DNA from: Nocardioides sp.
GTDB taxonomy: Bacteria; Actinomycetota; Actinomycetes; Propionibacteriales; Nocardioidaceae
Direction of reading: 5' to 3'
Length of the DNA stretch: 6,367 bases
Assembly (NCBI GenBank): GCA_023252065.1
Contig: JAHEXO010000137.1
Location: 1 to 6,367, forward strand
Shown in pieces: positions 1-6,255 of this stretch. Numbering within the stretch: the first letter of the stretch is position 1; each line of letters begins with the position of its first letter. Under the pieces are notes generated by a model that had not been told where the DNA came from, made no database searches, and was given only the letters and a program-made list of their open reading frames with translations. The translations under genes were made by a program, and so were the position numbers.

Positions 1-53
1 GGTACAACCTCACCTCTCCCCTCCAGCGCCTCCGGGCCGTCCTGGCGGGCTGA
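1..53 (+). CDS. Possible 3' end of a convergent plus-strand gene (partial)
   Basis: Reading codons from base 3 to the TGA at 51-53 gives the tail YNLTSPLQRLRAVLAG followed by a stop. Fifteen of the sixteen sense codons end in G or C, as in the real genes of this window. The residues look like an ordinary C-terminal amphipathic helix. The gene would begin left of the window and converge on the flavoprotein gene, with 18 bases between the two stops. The protein cannot be identified from so short a piece. Sixteen codons of good third-position bias could also arise by chance in DNA this rich in GC, so confidence is moderate at best. Confidence 0.4.
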   Translation, partial: YNLTSPLQRLRAVLAG

Positions 54-71
54 GAGCGTCGTCGCCGCCAG
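42..71. terminator. Weak candidate hairpin between convergent genes
   Basis: CTGGCGG at 42-48 is perfectly complementary to CCGCCAG at 65-71, giving a 7-base-pair GC-only stem around a 16-base loop. It lies at the junction between the possible plus-strand gene (stop 51-53) and the flavoprotein gene (stop 74-72), where a two-way terminator would be useful. No T-tract follows on either strand, and short GC stems are common in such DNA. This is a weak call. Confidence 0.2.
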
Positions 72-1205
72 TCAGCGGAGCATCTCGGCCACGGCGATCC
101 GCGCCAAGGACGGGCACCCCTTCGTGAAGCCGTAGAAGGGCCCGAAGTCGCGGGTCGCGGCGAAGCCCGTCACGAACAGTCCCGGCAGGGTGGTCTCGAA
201 GCCCGGTGAGAGGTCGGGAAAGCCGTCGGTGACCGACACCCGGTCGAGCACGCCCGCCAGGTAGGGCACGGCCGCGAGGTCGGCGCGGTAGCCGGACGCC
301 GCGACCACGTGGTCGACCTCGAGGACGTCACCGTCCGACAGGCTCAACCGGACCGGGCCGGCCTCGTGGGCCGCCACCGACACCACCTCGGTGCGCGGCC
401 TCGAGGTCACGACCGTGGGGTCGAGCCGCGGCGTGAGCCAGTGCTCCAACGTCAGCCGGCCGACCCGCCAGAACTCCAGCGCGATCGCCTGCTGCTGGTC
501 GACCGTCAGGTGGCGCCACCAGCCCCGCACTGCCTCGGTCTGCTCGACGTAGGGATCCACGAACGCCCAGCTCACCCGCTCGAACGCGGGGGTGTCGTGC
601 CGGTGGACGACGTCGACCTTCACGGCTCCGTGGTCGCACAGCAGCGCGGCCCACTCGTAGGCGCTCTGACGACCCCCGATCACCGCCACCCGGGCGCCGG
701 CGAGGGCGTCGAAGGAGACCAGCTCGCTGGTGTGGCTACGGCGCGCGGGCGGCAGCTCGTCGTACCAGGAAGGCAGGTGCGCGAAGTGGGCGATCCCGGG
801 GGCCGCCAGCACCTTCTCGGCGGTCAGGGTCGAGCCATCGGCCAATGCTGCGGAGAAGCCGTCGTCGTTCGCGGTGAGGGTGTCGACCATGACCTCGTGG
901 ACGTCCAGCTTCTTCTCCTCGGCGAACCAGTCGGTGTGGTCGAGGAAGACCGAGATCGGGATCGGGTCGTTCGCCCTCGGGTCGCGCCCTCGCTCCTCGA
1001 AGTACGCCGCGAACGTGTGCACCCCCGACCCGTCGAGCGACCAGTCGCGGCCCGAGCGCAGGAACATGTCGCTCGGCATCTGGTCGCGCCAGAAACCCAT
1101 CGGTCGGCCGAGGATGCGGGTGTCGATCCCCCGGTCGCGGGCGTAAGCGGCCGCAGCGTAGGCATACGGCCCCGCTCCGACGACGAGCAGCTCGGTGTCC
1201 GGCAT
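72..1205 (-). CDS. FAD/NAD(P)-binding monooxygenase-like flavoprotein
   Basis: This 377-residue protein has the layout of class B flavin monooxygenases and L-lysine/ornithine N-hydroxylase-like oxidoreductases. Residues 5-20 are an N-terminal FAD-binding Rossmann strand and loop (ELLVVGAGPYAYAAAA, pattern GxGxxxxxA). A segment around 152-165 (PARRSHTSELVSF) occupies the place of the FMO-type linker motif. A second dinucleotide fold, for NAD(P)H, lies at 172-187 (RVAVIGGRQSAYEWAA). A conserved ASGYRADL is at 303-310, and a closing FAD-contact region with FVTGFAATRDFGPFYGF is at 344-360. It probably uses NAD(P)H and oxygen to oxidise a small substrate that the sequence does not reveal; it is predicted cytosolic, with no signal peptide or membrane segment. 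The ATG at 1205-1203 places the Rossmann motif right at the N terminus as expected, although no good Shine-Dalgarno sequence precedes it. It lies 57 bases after helY on the same strand, so it may be the operon tail or separately transcribed. The fold class is secure; the substrate and even true monooxygenase activity are not. Confidence 0.85.
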   Translation of the reverse strand: MPDTELLVVGAGPYAYAAAAYARDRGIDTRILGRPMGFWRDQMPSDMFLRSGRDWSLDGSGVHTFAAYFEERGRDPRANDPIPISVFLDHTDWFAEEKKLDVHEVMVDTLTANDDGFSAALADGSTLTAEKVLAAPGIAHFAHLPSWYDELPPARRSHTSELVSFDALAGARVAVIGGRQSAYEWAALLCDHGAVKVDVVHRHDTPAFERVSWAFVDPYVEQTEAVRGWWRHLTVDQQQAIALEFWRVGRLTLEHWLTPRLDPTVVTSRPRTEVVSVAAHEAGPVRLSLSDGDVLEVDHVVAASGYRADLAAVPYLAGVLDRVSVTDGFPDLSPGFETTLPGLFVTGFAATRDFGPFYGFTKGCPSLARIAVAEMLR

Positions 1206-1262
1206 GAGCGCATTGTCACTCGTCGCGGCGGCGGATCCCAGACCTTCAGGGGTGGCGGACGC

Positions 1263-3431
1263 TCAGTCCTCCAGGGGCGCGGCGGCGACGACCCCCCGCC
1301 GCACCCGGCGGACGACGTCCCGCGCGGTCTCCCTCAGGGCGCCTGGCCCGGCGGCATCGGCCACCTGGCCGCTCAGGTCGACCAGCTGCTTCATCCAGCG
1401 CACGAAGTCGCCGGCGGTCAGGTAACCCGCCTCGAGCACCTCGGACAGGTCGTCGCCCTCGGTCCAGCGGTAGGCCGCCCACGCGAGGCCGGCGTCGGGG
1501 CGGCGCAGGAAGTCGAGCCGGTGGTCGCGCTCCACCGCGGACAGCTCCCGCCACAGCCGCTCGAGAGCGTCGATCGCCCGCCCCGCGTCCCCGCCCGGCA
1601 CCCGTGCGGAGACCACGTCGTCGGCGCGGCGGGCCTCGTAGACCAGGAACGACAGCGCGGCCGCCAGCCCCGACGACCCGAGCCCGTCGAGCACCCCGAG
1701 CCGGAGCGCCTCGGCGACCACCAGGTCGAGCTCGGAGTAGATGCTGCGCAGCGGGCGGCCGAGGTCGGTGACGTGGTCGCCGGAGAGGTAGCCGAGGGCC
1801 ACCAGGACCTCGCAGACCCGGTCGAACTGACGGGCCACGGTGTTGGTGCGCTGCTCGACCCGTCGTTGGAGCGTGCGGGCGTCCCGGTCGAGCTTGTACC
1901 AGCGCTCGGACCAGCGAGCGTGCTCCTCGCGGTCCGGGCAGGCGTGGCACGGGTGGTCGCGCAGCTGCCGTCGCAGCGCCTCGACCTCCTCCTGCTCCGG
2001 CGACGGGCGTGCCGAGCCCGAGCCCGACGACGGGGGCGGCGGAGGTGGTGCGGTGAGCCCGTGCGTGACGTTGCGCAGGGTCGAGGCAAGGTCGCGGCGC
2101 ATCTGGGGGTTGCGGGCGTTGAACTGCCGTGGCAGCCGCACTCGCGTCACCGGCGTGACGGGGGTCGGGAAGTCGACCAGGCTCAGTCGACGGGCCTGTC
2201 GTTCGGCGGTCAGCACCTGCGGGCGCGGGCCGTCGGAGGAGGCGCCGCCCCGGTCGAGCACGATCGCGAAGCCGGCGAACTTGCCGCCCGGGACCTCGAT
2301 CACGTCGCCGCGATGGAGGTTCGCCAGCGAAGCGATCACCTCCTCGCGGCGGTCGGCCTTCCGCGAGCGCGCCATCGTCTTCTCGAGATCGGAGACGCGG
2401 TGCCGCAGGGCGGCGTACTCCATGAAGTCGCCCCGGTCGCAGGTCGCCGCCTCGGCGTAGCCCTGCAGAGCGTCCTGGCTCTTGGTCAGCTGCCGCGCCA
2501 GCCCGACCACGGCCTTGTCCGCCTGGAACTGGGCGAAGGACATCTCCAGGAGCTCGCGAGCCCGCTCCCGTCCCACCTGCTCGACCAGGTTGACGGCCAT
2601 GTTGTACGACGGGCGGAAGCTCGAGCGGAGCGGGTAGGTACGCGTGGAGGCCAGACCCGCCACCTCGGCCGGGTTCATGCCCGGCTGCCACAGCACGACC
2701 GCATGGCCCTCGACGTCGAGGCCGCGGCGACCGGCCCGGCCGGTCAGCTGGGTGTACTCCCCCGGCGTGATGTCGGCGTGGGTCTCGCCGTTCCACTTCG
2801 ACAGCTTCTCCAGCACGACGGTCCGGGCCGGCATGTTGATACCGAGCGCGAGCGTCTCGGTGGCGAACACGGCCTTGGCCAGCCCTCGGACGAACAGCTG
2901 CTCGACGCACTGCTTGAACACCGGAAGCATGCCGGCATGGTGTGCCGCGACGCCGCGGGAGAGGCCGTCGAGGAAGTCGTGGTAACCCAGGACGTGGCGG
3001 TCCTGGTCGGGCAGCTCGGCGCAGGTCTCCTCGACGTACTCGACGATCTCGTCGCGCTCCTCCGGCGTGGTGAGCCGGATGCCGGCCCGTCGGCACTGCT
3101 CGACAGCGGCGTCGCAGCCGACCCGGCTGAAGATGAACACGATCGCCGGCAGCAGCCCCACCGCGTCGAGCTGGTCGAGCACGTCGACGCGGCTGGGGAT
3201 CCAGACCCGGCGACCGTTGCCGACCGGTCGACGGCCGCCGCGCTGGGGCCGGCCCTTCGGCGTACGACGATCGCGGATGTGCGTGCTGGCCCAGTCGTCG
3301 CGGGCGATCCGGAGCAGCTCGTGGTTGACCGGCGCGCCCTCACGGACGAAGCCGGCCGAGGCGTCCACGTCGGAGGTGGCGAACAGGTCGAGCATCCGGC
3401 GGCCGACGAGCACGTGCTGGTAGAGCGGCAC
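1263..3431 (-). CDS. helY: C-terminal fragment of HelY (second RecA-like domain to DSHCT domain)
   Basis: This is the longest piece after the amber codon that begins with a start codon: 722 residues from GTG at 3431-3429 (MPLYQHVLVGRRMLDLF). It holds the FSRVGC segment, motif V, motif VI QLTGRAGRRG (residues 228-237 of this piece), the basic region RTPKGRPQRGGRRPVGNGRR (56-75), the beta-rich insert, the CHACP element (495-499) and the DSHCT end. It has no Walker A or DEVH box and could not hydrolyse ATP alone. Family-like sequence continues without a break between the amber codon and this GTG (ATVSNAEEFGEWLETVRGDT and onward), so the GTG is an internal Val codon of the ancestral gene. A GAGGAA sequence lies 9 bases upstream, so reinitiation is conceivable. 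Confidence 0.5.
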   Translation of the reverse strand: MPLYQHVLVGRRMLDLFATSDVDASAGFVREGAPVNHELLRIARDDWASTHIRDRRTPKGRPQRGGRRPVGNGRRVWIPSRVDVLDQLDAVGLLPAIVFIFSRVGCDAAVEQCRRAGIRLTTPEERDEIVEYVEETCAELPDQDRHVLGYHDFLDGLSRGVAAHHAGMLPVFKQCVEQLFVRGLAKAVFATETLALGINMPARTVVLEKLSKWNGETHADITPGEYTQLTGRAGRRGLDVEGHAVVLWQPGMNPAEVAGLASTRTYPLRSSFRPSYNMAVNLVEQVGRERARELLEMSFAQFQADKAVVGLARQLTKSQDALQGYAEAATCDRGDFMEYAALRHRVSDLEKTMARSRKADRREEVIASLANLHRGDVIEVPGGKFAGFAIVLDRGGASSDGPRPQVLTAERQARRLSLVDFPTPVTPVTRVRLPRQFNARNPQMRRDLASTLRNVTHGLTAPPPPPPSSGSGSARPSPEQEEVEALRRQLRDHPCHACPDREEHARWSERWYKLDRDARTLQRRVEQRTNTVARQFDRVCEVLVALGYLSGDHVTDLGRPLRSIYSELDLVVAEALRLGVLDGLGSSGLAAALSFLVYEARRADDVVSARVPGGDAGRAIDALERLWRELSAVERDHRLDFLRRPDAGLAWAAYRWTEGDDLSEVLEAGYLTAGDFVRWMKQLVDLSGQVADAAGPGALRETARDVVRRVRRGVVAAAPLED

Positions 3432-3518
3432 CGGTCGGCGTTCCTCGACGATGGTGTCGGTGTCGCCGCGGACGGTCTCCAGCCACTCGCCGAACTCCTC
3501 GGCGTTGGAGACAGTCGC

Positions 3519-3521
3519 CTA
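3519..3521 (-). other. In-frame TAG codon replacing Ser of helicase motif III
   Basis: The minus strand reads GTC TCG CTC TAG GCG ACT GTC TCC, that is VSL-stop-ATVS. HelY proteins read L-S-A-T-V-S-N-A-E-E-F here, and both flanks match. Replacing T with G at plus-strand base 3520 restores TCG (Ser). The stop is unambiguous in the given sequence; that the ancestral codon was TCG is inference from the family and from the one-base distance. Confidence 0.95.
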
Positions 3522-4013
3522 GAGCGAGACCAGCGACACCGAGTCGGGCAGGTGGATGATCACCTCTTCCCAGACCGCTCCCCGCGAGCGGTCGGCGAGG
3601 TAGTGCACCTCGTCCATCACGACGTACCCCAGGCCGAGCAGCGTGCCGGAGCCGGCGTAGAGCATGTTGCGCAGCACCTCGGTGGTCATCACCACGACCG
3701 GTGCGTCACCGTTGACCGAGGTGTCGCCGGTCAGCAGCCCGACCGCGTCGACCCCGTGCCGCGCCACCAGGTCGTGGTACTTCTGGTTGGACAGGGCCTT
3801 GATCGGGGTGGTGTAGAAGCACTTGCGGCCGGACTCGAGCGCCAGATGCACCGCGAACTCCCCCACCACGGTCTTGCCCGACCCGGTGGGCGCGGCCACC
3901 AGCACGCCACGACCTTCCTCGACGACGTGGCAGGAGCGGACCTGGAAGGCGTCGAGGGTGAAGTCGTAGCCGGCCGCGAAGGCGTCGAAGACCGGGTGGT
4001 CCGCAGAGGTCAC
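3519..4013 (-). CDS. helY: N-terminal fragment of HelY (first RecA-like domain up to motif III)
   Basis: This is the open segment before the amber codon: 164 residues, ending VSL just before the missing Ser-Ala-Thr. It carries the ATP-binding Walker A (residues 41-48) and the DEVH metal/water-activating box (134-137) but lacks motifs III to VI, so alone it could not form the two-lobed ATPase site. The GTG at 4013 is preferred over the GTG at 4043. The shorter protein begins near the start of recognisable family similarity (FDAFAAGYDFTLDAFQ), and it gives the GTGA overlap rather than a 34-base overlap. No clear Shine-Dalgarno sequence is visible, which fits coupling to the upstream gene. It is listed separately only so the piece can be found; it is part of the interrupted helY entry, not an independent gene. 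Confidence 0.5.
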   Translation of the reverse strand: MTSADHPVFDAFAAGYDFTLDAFQVRSCHVVEEGRGVLVAAPTGSGKTVVGEFAVHLALESGRKCFYTTPIKALSNQKYHDLVARHGVDAVGLLTGDTSVNGDAPVVVMTTEVLRNMLYAGSGTLLGLGYVVMDEVHYLADRSRGAVWEEVIIHLPDSVSLVSL

Positions 4014-4885
4014 ACCAGTACCGTAAGCGCGCCCGGGGCGCACTCGACGGTGAGGGGCAGGGCACCGAACCGCTCGCCGTCGGCGTAGGACACGATCCCC
4101 GGCGCCGCCACGGTCACCGACCGCACGAGGTGGTGCTCGTACTGCGGGTGGTGGATGTGGGTGCCCTTGAAGAGCTTGGGGTAGGTACGGATCAGGTCGG
4201 GCTTGCTGATCGGCTTGATGATGACCACGTCGAGGAACCCGTCGTCGAGGACGGCGCCCTCGGTGATCCGCAGCCCGCCGCCGAACGACGGCCCGTTGCC
4301 GACCGCGACCAGCATCGCGTCGAGCCGCACCTCACGGTCGTCGAGCTGGAGGACGTAGGGCAGGGGCTCGAAGACCCGCAGCTCGGCCAGGGTCGCCAGG
4401 TTGTAGCGCATCTGGCCCTTCGGCCAGGTCATCCGGTTGGCACGCTCGTTGACCACCGCGTCGAACCCGGCGGCGAGCACGGTGAGGAAGTAGCGCCCGT
4501 TGCTGCGCGCGAGGTCGACGGTCCGGGTGCGCCCGCCGATCACGATGTCGGCGGCAGCGGCGGCGTCCTTGCGGGGCATGTCGAAGTAGCGGGCCACGTC
4601 GTTGCCCGTGCCGGCCGGGATCATCCCGAGCGGCGTGCTGGTGCCGCCGACCGCCTGCAGGGCCAGGTGGACCATGCCGTCGCCTCCGCAGACCACGAGA
4701 GCGTCGACCTGGTCGGCGACGCACTGGCGGGCGAGGTCGAGGGACTCGTCGGCGTCGCGCCCCTCCAGGTTGCGCACCACCAGGCCGGCCGCGCGCAACC
4801 GGGCCAGCGCGACGTCGCGCATCTTCGCGCCCTTGCCCTTGCCCGCGGTGGGGTTCGTCAGGAGGGCGATCTCGCGACTCGGCAC
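4010..4885 (-). CDS. Diacylglycerol/lipid kinase-family protein (DagK/YegS type)
   Basis: This 291-residue protein belongs to the family of DgkB, YegS and sphingosine/diacylglycerol kinases, which transfer phosphate from ATP to a lipid hydroxyl at the inner face of the membrane. Visible hallmarks are the N-terminal NPTAGKGKG (residues 11-19), the nucleotide-binding GGDG (67-70, in VVCGGDGMVHLALQ), PAGTGND (90-96), the glycine-rich GNGPSFGGG (196-204) with RITEGAVLDDGFLDV (206-220), and the closing YADGE (267-271). Length and motif order are normal for a complete enzyme. The likely substrate is diacylglycerol, but related actinobacterial proteins may act on other lipids, so it is left open. 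The GTG at 4885-4883 is the only reasonable start: an in-frame TAG lies four codons upstream and NPTAG must stay near the N terminus. No Shine-Dalgarno sequence is evident. Its TGA overlaps the helY GTG, so translation of helY probably depends on it. It lies 29 bases after the upstream small gene. Confidence 0.93.
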   Translation of the reverse strand: MPSREIALLTNPTAGKGKGAKMRDVALARLRAAGLVVRNLEGRDADESLDLARQCVADQVDALVVCGGDGMVHLALQAVGGTSTPLGMIPAGTGNDVARYFDMPRKDAAAAADIVIGGRTRTVDLARSNGRYFLTVLAAGFDAVVNERANRMTWPKGQMRYNLATLAELRVFEPLPYVLQLDDREVRLDAMLVAVGNGPSFGGGLRITEGAVLDDGFLDVVIIKPISKPDLIRTYPKLFKGTHIHHPQYEHHLVRSVTVAAPGIVSYADGERFGALPLTVECAPGALTVLV

Positions 4886-4914
4886 GGGCGCAGACTAGCC
4901 GGTGCGGGGCGTTG

Positions 4915-5331
4915 TCAGGGACGCCGGTCGACCCGCAGCCGGACGGCGTAGGCGCCGTCCTGCGCGCCCACGGCGCGCGCCAGCCGGGCCACGGCCTGCA
5001 GCGCCGTCTCGGCGTCCAGCCGGATGCCGGGCACCGCCAGCAGCACCCGCTCGCCGTCGCCCACCAGCAGCACCTCACCATGGCGCCAGTACTGGTGCGC
5101 GCGCACCCGCACCTGGTCGCCCACGACTGGCTCCGGGTAGGCGTCGTCGACGGCCAGCAGGTCGCAGGCCACCGGGTCGTGCCCCTCGGCGGTCAGTCGG
5201 CCGGCGACCCGGTGGCCGGCGCCGAGTCCGCGGTCGGAGGCCCAGGTCACCTCGGTCTCGCCGAGCCAGTCGGGCAGGTCGAACGCGTCGATCTCGTCGT
5301 ACGACGAGGGCTCATGGGGTGGCGGAGTCAC
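4915..5331 (-). CDS. Unrecognised 138-residue protein
   Basis: I do not recognise the family. The frame starts at GTG 5331-5329, preceded 6 bases upstream by a Shine-Dalgarno-like GAGAGGG, and ends with TGA at 4917-4915. It fits the 31- and 29-base gaps to its neighbours, and most of its codons end in G or C, so it is very likely real. The N terminus is Pro-rich then acidic (MTPPPHEPSSYDEIDAFDLP). Residues 25-100 alternate short beta-like stretches (TEVTWASDRG, HRVAGRLTAEG, DPVACDLLAVD, QVRVRAHQYWRHGEVLLVG, ERVLLAVPG). A helix at about 106-121 is followed by a last strand (AYAVRLRVD). This suggests a small cytosolic alpha/beta domain with no signal peptide or membrane segment. There are no Cys pairs or known catalytic motifs. 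Its position between tatC and a lipid kinase does not by itself give a function. Confidence 0.85.
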   Translation of the reverse strand: MTPPPHEPSSYDEIDAFDLPDWLGETEVTWASDRGLGAGHRVAGRLTAEGHDPVACDLLAVDDAYPEPVVGDQVRVRAHQYWRHGEVLLVGDGERVLLAVPGIRLDAETALQAVARLARAVGAQDGAYAVRLRVDRRP

Positions 5332-5337
5332 GAGCCG

Positions 5338-5344
5338 CCCTCTC
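5338..5344 (-). promoter_or_regulatory. Ribosome binding site of the 138-residue protein
   Basis: The minus strand carries GAGAGGG, 6 bases before the GTG at 5331. It is the clearest Shine-Dalgarno match in the window and supports that GTG as the start, although no ATG is available nearby. Confidence 0.6.
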
Positions 5345-5362
5345 GACGCCGCACCGGTCCAC

Positions 5363-6208
5363 TCACAGGGGCGACAGCTCGTCGTCCGCCCACTGCTGCG
5401 ACGGCTTGTGGGCGCCGCGACCGCGGAGGCGGTCGGAGACCCGCGCGATGATCTCCGAGAGCACGAACAGCATGAGCATCGGGATCGCCAGCATCAGCAT
5501 GGAGAAGGGGTCGGTCGACGGGGTCGCCACCGCCGCGAAGACCATTGTCCCGATGATGATCCAGGGGCGGTACTTGGCCAGCTGCTGGCCGGTGATGACC
5601 CCGGCGAAGTTGAGCAGCACGACGAACAGCGGGATCTCCATCGCGATGCCGAAGATCAGCAGCATCCGCATCATGAACGAGAAGTACTTGGAGAAGTCGA
5701 CCAGGTTGACCACGCCCTTGGGCGTGAACGAGATCAGGACCGTGAGGCCCTTGGGAAGGACGTAGTAGCCGAGCGCGACGCCCGCGAGGAACAGCGGCCC
5801 GGCCACGCACGCGAACATCCGGGAGTACTTCTTCTCGTTCTCGTGCAGGCCCGGCACGATGAACGCCCAGATCTGGTAGAGCCAGTAGGGACTGGAGGCG
5901 ATCACGGCCACGACGCCGCACAGCTTCATCTGCAGCAGCAGACCACCCGTGGCGTCCTGCACGACCTGCTCGGTGTGCACCGAGCCGCGCAGCTGCTCCT
6001 GGGCCTGGGTGTAGGGGTGCTGGACCAGGACGAGCAGCTGGTCGTAGAAGTAGATCGCGACGAAGAACAGGATCACCAGCAGCAGCGCGGACCGGATCAG
6101 GCGCGCGCGGAGCTCGCGGAAGTGGTCGGAGAGCGCCATCCGCCCGTCGGGGCCGACGGCGTTGTGAGGCTTGCCGCGCAGGACGTCGACGACGCCGACG
6201 AAGGACAC
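5363..6208 (-). CDS. tatC: Twin-arginine translocase subunit TatC
   Basis: TatC is the multi-spanning membrane subunit that binds twin-arginine signal peptides and, with TatA, exports folded proteins across the cytoplasmic membrane. This 281-residue protein has the cytoplasmic HFRELRARL (residues 29-37) and six predicted membrane segments at about 37-54, 88-108, 132-152, 178-204, 214-230 and 235-254. Conserved positions are visible: the PYWLYQIWAFIVPGLHENEK loop (107-126), where Glu125 corresponds to E. coli Glu103; Glu191 in MEIPLF (E. coli Glu170); and Asp233 in TPSTDPFSM (E. coli Asp211). The GTG at 6208 gives a 23-residue leader before MALSDHF; M. tuberculosis TatC has a comparable extension, so this start is preferred over the ATG at 6139, though neither has a strong Shine-Dalgarno. 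The charged tail (RGRGAHKPSQQWADDELSPL) lies in the cytoplasm. It follows the probable tatA by 47 bases and is likely co-transcribed. Length is typical for a complete protein. Confidence 0.96.
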   Translation of the reverse strand: MSFVGVVDVLRGKPHNAVGPDGRMALSDHFRELRARLIRSALLLVILFFVAIYFYDQLLVLVQHPYTQAQEQLRGSVHTEQVVQDATGGLLLQMKLCGVVAVIASSPYWLYQIWAFIVPGLHENEKKYSRMFACVAGPLFLAGVALGYYVLPKGLTVLISFTPKGVVNLVDFSKYFSFMMRMLLIFGIAMEIPLFVVLLNFAGVITGQQLAKYRPWIIIGTMVFAAVATPSTDPFSMLMLAIPMLMLFVLSEIIARVSDRLRGRGAHKPSQQWADDELSPL

Positions 6209-6255
6209 GGGACCCGCTCTCTGTCTGCTCGACTGGGCTTACGAAAGGCGGCCGC

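Larger units (their letters stand above)
1263..4013 (-). pseudogene. helY: Ski2/Mtr4-like DExH RNA helicase HelY, interrupted by an in-frame amber codon
   Basis: Ignoring one TAG codon, this is a 917-codon frame closely matching actinobacterial HelY (906 residues in M. tuberculosis). Residues numbered from the GTG at 4013 show Walker A APTGSGKT (41-48), motif Ia TTPIKALSNQK (68-78), LLTGDTSVNG (93-102), the DEVH box (134-137), motif III ?AT (165-167), FSRVGC (295-300), motif V ATETLALGINMPARTVV (384-400) and motif VI QLTGRAGRRG (422-431). A Pro-rich linker is at about 655-667, a CHACPDREEHARW element at 689-701 and a DSHCT-type C-terminal domain at about 740-916. M. smegmatis HelY has been characterised as an RNA-stimulated ATPase and 3'-to-5' helicase; this copy would have that role if translated whole. 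The GTG at 4013-4011 overlaps the upstream kinase's TGA as GTGA, implying translational coupling. Codon 165 is TAG where family members have Ser of SAT; nothing else is damaged. A true nonsense mutation would leave the gene non-functional, but a sequencing error is a serious alternative. Confidence 0.92.

Noticed and set aside
1257..1269. A small hairpin (GGAC/GTCC, 5-base loop) at the end of helY as a terminator.
   Set aside because: The stem is only four base pairs with no T-tract, which is expected by chance.
1246..3096. A 616-codon minus-strand frame overlapping helY in another phase.
   Set aside because: Its translation is Arg/Gly/Pro/Ala-rich and lacks motifs, whereas the overlapping helY frame carries motifs V and VI and the DSHCT domain.
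3519..3521. Recoding of TAG as pyrrolysine or another programmed readthrough.
   Set aside because: Pyrrolysine is not expected in this type of organism, no recoding structure is apparent around the codon, and the position is an ordinary Ser in the family, so mutation or error is far simpler.
4014..4043. An upstream GTG at 4043 as the helY start.
   Set aside because: It would add ten residues (MRPGRAYGTG) encoded inside the kinase's 3' end; the GTG at 4013 gives the common 4-base overlap and fits the family's N terminus.
309..4088. A 1259-codon open frame on the plus strand.
   Set aside because: It lies directly opposite the flavoprotein and helY, which share the same phase, so lack of stops is a by-product of their GC bias. 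Its own third positions fall opposite the first codon positions of the real genes, and the translation is a monotonous Arg/Val/Gly/Asp/His/Gln mix with no recognisable domain.
4130..4951. A 273-codon plus-strand frame.
   Set aside because: It is antisense to the lipid kinase, whose motifs are unmistakable; the translation has no domain.
6248..6255. A GCGGCCGC palindrome after the tatA stop as a regulatory site.
   Set aside because: Such palindromes are frequent in GC-rich DNA and nothing else marks it as an operator.
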